Positions 48,295 to 58,542 of a DNA stretch of 64,000 nt are shown in pieces. Source of the DNA: Ichthyophthirius multifiliis (lineage: Eukaryota; Ciliophora; Oligohymenophorea; Hymenostomatida); contig NW_004085970.1 in assembly GCF_000220395.1 (NCBI RefSeq), positions 1 through 64,000 of the forward strand, in the 5' to 3' direction. Position 1 is the first letter of the stretch, and the number at the start of each line of letters is the position of its first letter. The position numbers and the translations under genes are program-made. Under the pieces are notes generated by a model. That model worked only from the letters and a program-made list of their open reading frames with translations. It was not told the DNA's origin and searched no databases.

Positions 48295-50173
48295 TCAATT
48301 TTAAGGATATTATTCTAGAAATAATAGCTTTTATTTTTCCACAAGTTTCATTAAATCTTTAAACTATTCATTCATACCTTCATAATTAAGTACAGCAACT
48401 ACACTAATTCTCGGTCCGAATTTTCCTGTAAAAGCTTTTCCCAATCTAGCCCTATTACAAGCATGTATAACAGTAATATTTTTACTTTATGCTAATTATA
48501 TAATTTATACAACTAATTAATCAGATCCATTATCAAGAGGACAAATCTATAGATTAAGAGCAACAATAATACATTTAGGTTTTCTATCTTTATTTGAAGA
48601 TTTTAAAGCTGAAAGTACTTCTCGAAAACCTGCAACTATTCTCTTTTTAGCTTTTTTTGGTTCTTTTAATTTCTTCATAGCTTGTTTATATGCTAATTCA
48701 TTTATTAAAATTAAAATTTGATTATCTATTTCTTAACAAGGAATATTATCTACCCAACTAATTTTTATTTTTTTAATTTTTAATTTTTTGTTTATTTATA
48801 ATTTTTTTTTTTTTATTTACTATCTTAGTGTCATATTATTGTATTTTTTTCCTTCAAGGCATTTTTTTATATTTATATTTTGTATTAAAAATTAAGGGAT
48901 TTCTTTTATTTTTTCTTCTTCTTCATTTTCAGTTATATATTCATTATCTTCTTGTGATTTTTCTTCATTGTTTTCAACTTTTTATTGAATTTGCATTTCT
49001 TTGTAAGCTTTTAGAGCTAATTTAATTTTTGATTTTTTCTTCTTTTTCTTTTCAATAAGTTAAAAATCTAATTAATTTGCAGGAACGGCTTTATATTTAA
49101 TTCTTTTATTCAAATGAGGATTTTAGATACCTCTTTAAGCTCTAAAAACAGCTATTTCTTTGGAAATATTTTTGATATAATTTAATCTAGTAAGTTTTTT
49201 TAAAAATCGTTTTCTTCTTCTTTCATTGTTTTTCTCTTCAAGTTCTTTTTTTAACTTTTCTTATTATTCTTATTTTTATTTAATAGTATTTTTTAATTCT
49301 TTTTATTATTATTCATATTATTTTAATTCATTTTCTGAAAAAATATTGCTTTCCCAATTATCTTTTGGAGCTTTTAAACTGTTTAATAAGTTTAGTCTTT
49401 CTTTTAATTATTCAAGTGTTTCTTCAGGTTATTAACTTTTTTTTTTTTTTCTTATTTTTTTTCTTCTTCTTTATTTCATTATCATATTTTTACTTTTATT
49501 CATCAGGTTTTTCATCTTATTATGTTATTTCAGTTTATTATTATGTTTAATTTTCTTAATTTTATTAAGGATTTTTTATAGAAATTCTTATTTATTTTTA
49601 GCTTTTTTATATCAATTTTTAATTTTCTAGAAGATTTTCAGACTAATTTTTATCAGAAATTTAAGGCTAAATTTGGATATTTTATTAATCTTTTGTATTA
49701 TTAGATTATATATTTTCGTTTTTTTAGTTATTGTTTTGGCTTTTATTTATATTAGAATTTATAATTTGGTTTGTATTTAATATTGAGTTCTGGCTTTTAT
49801 TTTATATTTTATTTTAGACATTGTCTTTTTTTTAATTTCTTTCGGCTTTATATTTGTTTGTGTTAATATCTTAATTTAAATCTTATATTTACTAAATAAT
49901 TATGTTTTAGTTTATATTTTTGTTATTTTATTTTGGTTAATTATTATTATTTAAATTATCATTTACATTTTTTTTTTTTTAACTTTACCTGCCTTTAGTT
50001 TAAAAATCAGATTATTTTTGATTAATTTCAGAAAAACTTGCTTATTATTCTTAGTTTTGGATAAAAGTTGGGAAAATTGGAGTGAATATTGATGATTGTA
50101 TATTTAGTTTCTTTTAATTAATTTTTTATATCATAAATTCTTCTGGAACAAATTATGAACTTGCAAATTTCAT
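48295..50173 (-). CDS. SECISBP2: SECIS-binding protein 2 (SBP2) homologue
   Basis: SBP2 binds the SECIS element in selenoprotein mRNA and recruits the Sec-specific elongation factor so that UGA is read as selenocysteine. ATG 50171-50173 gives MKFASSQFVPEEFMIQK; the first exon ends near 49990 at a GTAAAG donor. A Lys/Glu-rich middle contains KELEEKNNERRRKRFLKKLT, VFRAQRGIQNPHLNKRIKYK and AVPANQLDFQ. The C-terminal exon is an L7Ae-type RNA-binding domain: KKAKKRIVAGFREVLSALKS, KPKCIIVALNLQICPLDNGS, ITVIHACNRARLGKAFTGKF and ISVVAVLNYEGMNEQFKDLM, matching SBP2 'RRLVLGLREVLKHLK...ALNRKALGRSL...VGIFSYDGAQDQF'. TGA 48295-48297. The generic L7Ae ribosomal family is less likely, because the RLVxGLREV and NRxALGR signatures are SBP2-specific. 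Confidence 0.85.
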
Positions 50174-50621
50174 TTACTTTTTTTATACATTTGATGTATT
50201 TTAATTATTTAATTAAGGTAAATCATTTTTCTAAATATCAATTAATTATTATTAATCCATAAAATATTTTTTTTAATTTTTTTATTAAAAAAATATGTTT
50301 TTATTTATATTTTTCTTATATAAACAAATTAATATAAATAAAGGTATTTAATAAAATAAATTTTATAAAAAAGAATGAAATAATTATAATTTAATTTTCT
50401 TATAGAAAAAATAAAAATATAATAAAATTTATATTAAATAATGAAAAATGATATAAGATAATATATATATAATATTAAGATAAACATATTTATTAAAATA
50501 TATATATATATAATATATTTATATATATATATATATATATACAATTTAATTTGTTATATTTATTTAAAAAATATTTATAATATATTTTTAATAATATTAT
50601 TTTAAGTTTTTTTTTTAAAAA
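50174..50621. repeat. Divergent spacer with (AT)n tracts
   Basis: Lies between two divergently transcribed genes. AT dinucleotide tracts at about 50497-50541. Confidence 0.75.
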
Positions 50622-53600
50622 ATGAGTTCTAATAATTAATCTTTTACCGAAAATTAATGTTTTCAATAAAATAAATAAAATTATAAAATCAAATAAGCTA
50701 TAAGACTAAAAAGCAAATCACAATAAAATAGATGTAAAGAAAAATATTATGTTAACTATTTTGTATCACATAATTAATCCAGTTAATTATTATTTGCAAG
50801 CTAATAAGGTATGAATATTAAAAACTCATATAAATCTGAATAAGATGAATACATCCTTAAAAAAAAAATTTAAAATGAATATTAAGCAGAATCATTTTAA
50901 TTTGATTAAGCATTTGGAAACAATATAAGGTATTCATTTTTAATTTTTATTTTTTTAAAGAAAAATTAGTTAATGTCAATTATATAAAAACTATTTTTAA
51001 CAATCAGTATAATAGTTATTTCAAGGAATAGATGCATGTTTTTTTATTCATGGTTCTTCAAGGTAAATAATAACTATATTTTTTTACAACAATAAAAAAT
51101 ATAGTTCTGGAAAAAGCTATACTTTAAGTGGAAATGAATAAGAAAAAGGAATAATATTTTTATGTTGCGAAGACATAATTAATTTATTATAATATCAACA
51201 ACTGTATTAAAATTAAAGTTAAGATTTAATTAATTTTCGAGTTTCAATATATTCTATATATAAAAACTAAATATATGATTTATTATGTCCAAATAGTAAA
51301 AATATAGAACAAATGGTAAAAAATATTTAAATTTACACTTATTAGTATATAATACAAAAAATAAAAAAAAAAAAGAAAAAAAAAATAATTTAAAAAAATG
51401 AAAACGAATATAAAATAAAGAATTTAAATAAACGTAAAATTAGATAAATTGAAGATTTTAAATAAATATATTCACTTGCAATATAAAATCTCCTTTCAGT
51501 AAGCGAAATTTTAAACGAAAAAAATTTCTATGGAAAATCCCATTTTATAATAAAATTTGACATAACCTAAAGTTTACTTGAAGAATCGATCCTTTCATTA
51601 AACTCGGAAACAACAAAACATTAAAAATTAACAATTATAAGATTAGCTGATACTGATATATAAAATGAAAGAGAAGGAAGTAATAATAATAATATAGGAA
51701 ATGAATATTTAAGAATATTAAAAAGAATATTTTTTAATAAATATATATTATAAGATTAAATTAATAATTTATTTGTTTAGAGCTTAAGTTAGAATATTAA
51801 TGAAAATAGCAATTTTTAAATACTTTTTTGTTTAAATGAAAATCCTTTGAATTAAGAATAAGATATGAATGATATTATAGAATTTTAGAATTTATTTTAG
51901 GAACTTAATTAGACTAAAAAAAAGAAAAAATATAAAATTTTACTGAAAATTCTTTACAAAATTTTAATATTTAAGCATTAACTTAAGAAAATAATCCAAG
52001 TTCTACTCAAAACTTTACAAGGATTGATAGTTAGAGAACTTCTAGATATTAAAGTAATTTATTCGAAAAAATTATTGGAGAAAGTGAAGAATTAGTAGCG
52101 AATATTTCCAGAAGTTAAAATAATTTAGAAAATATAGATTTAAATAGAAAATAAATTTGGTCTGATGAAATGATGAAAAAAATAAAAACTCTTTAATCTT
52201 AAATTTAAAAAGAATAATCTTAAAATAAAAATTAAACTAATTTTTCTTATTGCGAATCTTTACTTTAGAATGCTTATAATATGCTATAGAGAATTAATAG
52301 AAAGTATATATTTTTTATTTATTTATTTATTTTTTTTAAAAAAAAAACAAATTAGGAATATGAGTTTGGATATAAATAACTTTAAAGAATAGAAAATAAA
52401 TATTTAAGAAAATTCAAAAGATATATAATAAAATATTAAAAGAAAATAAAATATTATAGAAAACGAAATAATAAAATAATAAACATAATATAGCTATTGT
52501 GACGATTAAATTATATAAACATCTAATGTTTAAATAAAAGAAAAATTAAAACATATTGAAGAACTAAAATAAGAAATTATATAATTATAGAATGAAGCAA
52601 AATTAAATAAAAATAAAAATAAAGATTTCGAATTGAAAGAAGAAAACTATAAAAAAATGGAAAAATAATTAAGAGAAATGAACGAAATGATACGATAAAA
52701 ATGCCAGAAAAAAAAGATAAAATTAAGTTTTTGAAATAATAATTATTAAATTAAAATAACAATAACAATAATAAAAAGTAAAAAGAAAATATATAAAATA
52801 AAAATATTTTTTTTAATATTAAAACAAACAACTAGCGATTCATATTAAATAACTTAAAAAAATAAATAACTTAAGAATAAAAGTATAGATTTTAATCAAA
52901 ATTTGAGTTAAAAAAATTCATATATAGAATAAAATACAGAAAAGTAAAATAATTAAGAAATTACTTATCAAGTCAATGCTTTATTAAAAAGAGTTGAAGA
53001 ACTAAAAGATTTGAATATTACTTTAGAAGCAAAAATATAAAAGGATAGAGCTTTATTTGAAAATTAAAAGAAAGATTTCAAAAATTAAATCGAAGAAGTT
53101 AAAAATAGAAAAAAATAAAACAAAGGAGAATATTAATAGATAATAAAAGAATTAGAATAAAAAATAGAATTATTAAAAACTGAGAATAGTTAATTAGAAA
53201 ATATAAATCCAAAAGACTATAAATATAAAAATTAAATCAATGACCTTTAAGAATAAGTAAATTTTTATTTTTTTATATTTATATATTTTTTTAATAATAA
53301 AAAATAGAATGATGAATTATAAATTTAAAATAAAAAATATTAATTTATTATTAAAGATTTGGAAGAGTAATTATAAAATTAAGAATAATAATAAAATGAA
53401 GATTAAAATTAGATTAAAAATGTATATATTATCTTTTATTTAAATTTTTTATTATTTAATAGTATAAATAAAAAAGTGATAGCTAAAATTAAATTATTTC
53501 TGAACTAAAATAAACCTAATAAGAACTTGAAATAAAATTATAAAAAGCTTAAAATTCATAAAATAATGTAGTCTTTTTTTTATTTTAATTATTTATATTA

Positions 53601-54101
53601 TAAATATAAAAAGGAATTATAAATTATTGAAAAAAGAGTAGATGACTTGGTTGAATAAATAACTTAACAAAAGCAATTAAACGAAGAAGGAAAATAAAAA
53701 GAAGAAAAATTTAAAAAAGACATTTAAAATTTAAATAATAATATAGAAAATTTAAAAGAAAAATACTACAAAGTTAAACATTAAAATAAATAACTAAAAT
53801 AATAACTTAAAGATGTAAAAAATATATATCTATTTTAAATTTTATATAAAAAATAGTAATAAGATGTTAAAATAAATAATAATCAAACAGGAAAGGAAAA
53901 TAAAGAAAGACAAAAATCTTGGACATCTTTAAGATCTTAAGAGTCTAAAGAAAATAAATTAAGAGTATTTAAATATAAAAAAAATATATAATATTAATTC
54001 ATATATATTTATATAATATTTTTTATTTCATTATTTTATAACAGGTTTTAGAAGAAATATAAGGTTTAATCTAGAGTCATAAATAAAGTAAAAAAGAATG
54101 A
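50622..54101 (+). CDS. Divergent kinesin-like motor protein with coiled-coil tail
   Basis: ATG 50622 (MSSNNQSFTENQCFQQ) leads to a kinesin motor fold over several exons. Visible elements: YQAESFQFDQAFGNN (F-x-FD-x-vFg), SVYQQLFQGIDACFFIHGSS, then after a short intron the P-loop GSSSSGKSYTLSG (canonical GQTxSGKTxTM). Further on are VSIYSIYKNQIYDLLCPNSK (the EIYNExxxDLL element), KNFYGKSHFIIKFDI in place of SSRSHxxF and LTIIRLADTDIQNER in place of LxxVDLAGSE. Thus the P-loop is kept, but both switch regions are degenerate. The C-terminal half is long charged coiled coil in many small exons (introns near 52298, 53255, 53420, 53570, 53820, 53970), ending VLEEIQGLIQSHKQSKKE before TGA 54099-54101. 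Direction and cargo cannot be inferred. Confidence 0.7.
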
Positions 54102-54301
54102 AAATAATTATAAACTTAATAGTATAAATTAAAAAAATATTTATAATAAATGAAAAATATTATTTATTAAATAAATTATTTTTTATTAATTTAAAACTAA
54201 CAAAAAATACATTAATTTTTTTTTTTTTAATTAAATAAAATATTTAATTCATAAATAAAAATTATAATATTAATATTTTCAAATATTTGTTTTATTTATT
54301 A

Positions 54302-56314
54302 TCAATAGCCGATAATTTGATTAATTAAATTTTCACATCCTTCAGGGATATCAGTTTCTTAAGCAACTGATTAAGCAATAACTAAAGCAGTCTTTAAAAC
54401 AAAAAAATATTTTTAAAACAAAAAAAAATATAATATTAAAAATACTTAAAGATCAACCAATTTAGCTAAATACAATAATAAATGAAAATCTGAATATTTT
54501 TCAAAAGATTTTTAGTTTTTGAATTTTTATAAATATTTTTTAACTTCCATAGGCTATAATATTAAAAAAAAATAAAAATTTTAAATAAAATATAAAAATA
54601 CGCTTTATTATTATCTATTAGCAACAGGAAAATCTGCATGTTTAATAATCGAAAACTTATTATGATTAGAATGTCCATGGGCAACATTTACAATGAAATA
54701 ATCAGGTTCAAATTCTTTAACAGTCTTTCCCCCGACAATAATTTACGGTAAAACATCAGTATCATTAACCGGATCTCTAATTTACATGAATTTTCTTCTT
54801 TCACTTTCTCCAAATATATTATTTTTTTCCATTATCTAAGCCTAATCTGACACCATATAGACTTCAGGTCTAACTTCACTTGGATTATCTTTACCAGTTC
54901 TAAGTACTACACTAATGAAAGTGGAAAAAGGATACCCAGATTCATGTAGAACTCTATATTATTCTTAATATTTAGCCGCCATTCTAATTTCATGTGAGCA
55001 AAGGAATGTATCATGATTGATGGTAGTAAAAGCCCAACCTATTTTTTCCAAAGTAAGTGCTTCAGCGATTTAATCAACATATTATTCATATTCATCATAT
55101 AATAATTTGAAACCTGAAATATCACCTACTTATGGAGGTTCATATATTGCTTCTATTATTGCCCTTACACCTCCTTTATAATTCGGATCTTCAGCATAAT
55201 ATCCATATAAAAAACCCATTTTTTATTATGTGTGAGACGTCTAAGTCCATGATTATACGAAATTTGAAATCTCCTTCACATTCATAAATTAAGCAAAATC
55301 TACATGCCTATATGGCTATCTAGCTATTACGCAACTTGGAGGAAGGCATTTATTACACATTGCTTTTGGCCAAGCCTCGTGATTTTTGCAAGTTGTGTCA
55401 ACTGTCATTCTTTGCTTTTTTATATTTTTTTAGAGAAAAAAATAATATAATAATTTTTACTTCTGAAGGAGGCAAGCAATTCGAGCATATTCCATCTAAA
55501 GGGTGTTAGCCTTTACATTTAGATTTTTTTTCTTCTAAAAAATAGGTAAAGGATACGTGCTTTACATTTTGAATCAATTCAGAATTTATACAATGTGAGC
55601 ATTTACCTGTAGGACCATGCTAACAATTCCATTTTTACCTTTCTTGTTTTTCATCTTCCTTTTTAGATGTATCAATACAATTTAAACAACTTCCTTGAGG
55701 ACCATGATTACATTTTCTTTTTTTTATATATATATATATATATATTTTTTTTTTCTTTATTTAGAAGTGTTATTTTATTATTTTTTACTTTGTTTCTTAT
55801 ACTTTTAAATCTTTTTTATCGCTTTAGACTTAGCTTGTATTTAAACAATTTATGCATCTTTAATTAATGGTATGATTACAAGTGGAAGAAAGAATTCTTT
55901 ATTTTTTTATTATTGATTAATTTATTTTTTGATTTTTTACATTTCATTTTATTTTTTTTCTTTTAAATGAGGGCTTTTTTGTTCAATTTCCATTTTCTAC
56001 TGTGTTTATTTTTCTCTTAAAAATATTTCAACGCCATTTCTTTTTTTAAATTTTTGATATATCTACATATAAAAACTTATTTATTATTATTACTTTAACA
56101 TTGGAATCTAACTAATTAATGTTTTATCTGTACCTTATAAAATAATTTTATATTATTAATCATAGTAAAGTTGATAATCAGAAGGTGCTAAAGTAGTAAG
56201 TTCTTGTATTTTTTATTTCAGTTAACCAATAGAGTCTTAAAGTTTAATGGATACTCTATTATAACCTTTTGAGGAACGAATTCTTAAAACTATTTCTTGT
56301 TATTAGTTTTGCAT
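54302..56314 (-). CDS. NPLOC4: NPL4 (p97/Cdc48-Ufd1 cofactor)
   Basis: NPL4 with UFD1 recruits the AAA ATPase p97/Cdc48 to ubiquitylated proteins. ATG 56312-56314 starts an N-terminal ubiquitin-like domain (IVLRIRSSKGYNRVSIKLQD). It is followed by a series of Cys/His knuckles (CNHGPQGSCLNC, CQHGPTGKCSHC, CKGQHPLDGICSNC, CKNHEAWPKAMCNKC) and then the conserved NPL4 core: PYRHVDFAQFMNVKEISNFV, MGFLYGYYAEDPNYKGGVRA, YEPPQVGDISGFKLLYDEYE, IGWAFTTINHDTFLCSHEIR, PFSTFISVVLRTGKDNPSEV, YMVSDQAQIMEKNNIF. The end is DIPEGCENLINQIIGY before TGA 54302-54304. The intron near 55395-55455 is frame-consistent; others lie around 54420-54460 and 54555-54605. Core blocks leave no doubt about identity. The repeated knuckle array appears expanded. 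Confidence 0.95.
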
Positions 56315-57940
56315 TTTATTGATTCAAAATTTTATTTTTATTAATAATTTTACTATATCAGAGAGTATTTTATATAATATTTCTTTTTTTTTAAAAAAAA
56401 AAAAAAAATAATAAAAATTATTTTACATATATATAATTTTTTTTAATATTAGAATAAATGTATTATAATAAATTATGAATTTATTCTTAGTTCTTTACTT
56501 TACAGTAATAAATATATAATTATGATATTTTTTCAAAATACTTTAAATTATTTATTGTTTTTTGTAAAAAAAAAAGTGTATTTAGATTTAATTATTAATA
56601 AATCAAAAAAAATATTTTTTTTATAAACTATTTAACTAAATATTACTATATTGTCTAATATGATTAATAAAATGTAATTTAATATTTTAAAAAGTTTAAA
56701 TTAATTTTTATATATAAAAATATAAATAGAAATAATTTTTTTATTTATAAATATTATATTTCATGATGTTGTTTGTCTGTATTTTTAAAAATAACTCTTT
56801 AAATAATAAAAAAATGAGGCAATTTTTTATCTCGCATTTTATTGTAATATTGTTTTCAAAAAAAAATACAAAAAAAAATCAAAAAAAACATCAGAATAGT
56901 AATATATGTAAAAATATAAAAACTATTAAAATTTATTAAATATATTTTAGTAAATGGCATAAATTTTGACTATTATATTTTAAAAAGTTTTAAATGTAGG
57001 AGTTTTATACTATTTAAAAATATTATTAAACCTTAGGATAGAATAGAGTACATGAAAATTCTATAATTTAATTTGAATTTGATATTTAAAAAACTTTTTA
57101 AAAAATAATAATTAAATTCTAAACATTACAATGTCTAAAATTACTATAATATAAAAAAAAATTGGTAATATATTTAAAAATTTAAAATAATAAAACATAA
57201 ATCAAATATATAAATAATGAATTTGATTATTTTTTACTTTTTCATTTATTATTATATAAACGTGCTTATTTTCAAAATATATTAACTTTATTATTTTAAA
57301 TAATATAATGTTTTTTAATGAATAAAAATTTAATTTCTTCATTATTAATTGTTAATAAAAAGTAAGAAAATAGTAATTATTTTTTTAATATTTATATAAA
57401 TTTATAAACAATAGATAAATTATTAGAATAAAATTTAAAATAATTTATCTTATATGGTATTTATTTATTATATAAATGAGAAATTTTGTATATTTTTAAT
57501 ATATTATTTACTTAATTATAAATTAAAATGTCTTTTTTTAGGTTATATCATTAATAAAAATAAAATAAACTAAATATTTTAATCATTATGTTATTAAAAA
57601 TAATTATTCTATTTTAAAATAATGAATACAAATAAAATACTAATTATTATATTATAAAAATCCTTAAAAATAATTAACAAATCTATTAAGTTTTTAAAAA
57701 ATTTTAAAAAAATGAATTCATATTAAAAGTAATTTCTAAAAAAATTGCTTCTTAAAAAGATGAGTAATTTATAAAATAGTTCAATATATATATATATTAT
57801 ATTTTATTTTTTCTGTAAATTCCATAATCCATTTTTCTCACTTTTTTTTTTTTTTTTTGATTAAGTTTTTAAAAACATGTTCTGTTTAGTACTTTTTTTA
57901 TTTAAAGCTTTTATATATAATTTAGGTACTATAGCGTTTG
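56315..57940. other. AT-rich intergenic region
   Basis: Divergent spacer of about 1.6 kb with poly-A/T runs. No coding texture or RNA signature noticed. Confidence 0.55.
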
Positions 57941-58205
57941 ATGAACTTTCATAAACAATAGTTTAATTTTTTAGGGGCTATTTTTGATTATATGGAACAT
58001 TAAAGGAAATAGGTTGGCGATAATAAAAATAAAGCTATTTAATATTTATAGTTAAATGCTTAAAAAAATGAATTAAGTATTTGAACAGAAATGCTTATAT
58101 ATAAATTGGATTAACAGTAAAAGAAATTTATTTAGTAGCAAAAGATGCAATGCTGATAGATATACGCTTAAAAGGGAAATTGGAGGCGTGATTAATTTTC
58201 ATTGA
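57941..58205 (+). CDS. Possible short gene with disrupted frame
   Basis: ATG 57941 reads MNFHKQQFNFLGAIFDYMEH, then QRKQVGDNKNKAIQYLQLNA, before TGA 58082-58084 (47 aa). The downstream DNA also has coding texture. If one base is dropped from the six-A run near 58060 the protein continues MNQVFEQKCLYINWINSKRN and ends YTLKREIGGVINFH at TGA 58203-58205. Without the change, the original frame also stays protein-like past the TGA (KLDQQQKKFIQQQKMQC). The region is less AT-rich than its surroundings. No family recognised; it may be a small gene, a remnant, or an exon of something larger. Confidence 0.3.
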
Positions 58206-58542
58206 AAAAATTTTTATTATAGATATCTAGACTGTTTTATTCTTTTTTTTTATAACGAAAAAAGCGCTTTATTTTTTGAATTTATTGATAATGAGAATAT
58301 AAAATAAAAGACTTTATGTTTATAATTTATATTTAAACTTATATTAAGTATAAAAATAAGTTTAATTTAATTATTATTTATATCAATAAATATTTGTATA
58401 TTTTAATTATTTTTTTAGTCTAATAGATATAATATATTAAATTTTAAATATTAAAAAAACACAATAGTTTAATTTATATTATAAAAAAAATTAGTATTGA
58501 TATTTTTAAAATAAATTTTTAAAAATTCAAAATTAATACTAT
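58206..58542. other. AT-rich upstream region of the dynein gene
   Basis: A/T spacer expected to contain the dynein promoter. No distinct motif. Confidence 0.5.
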
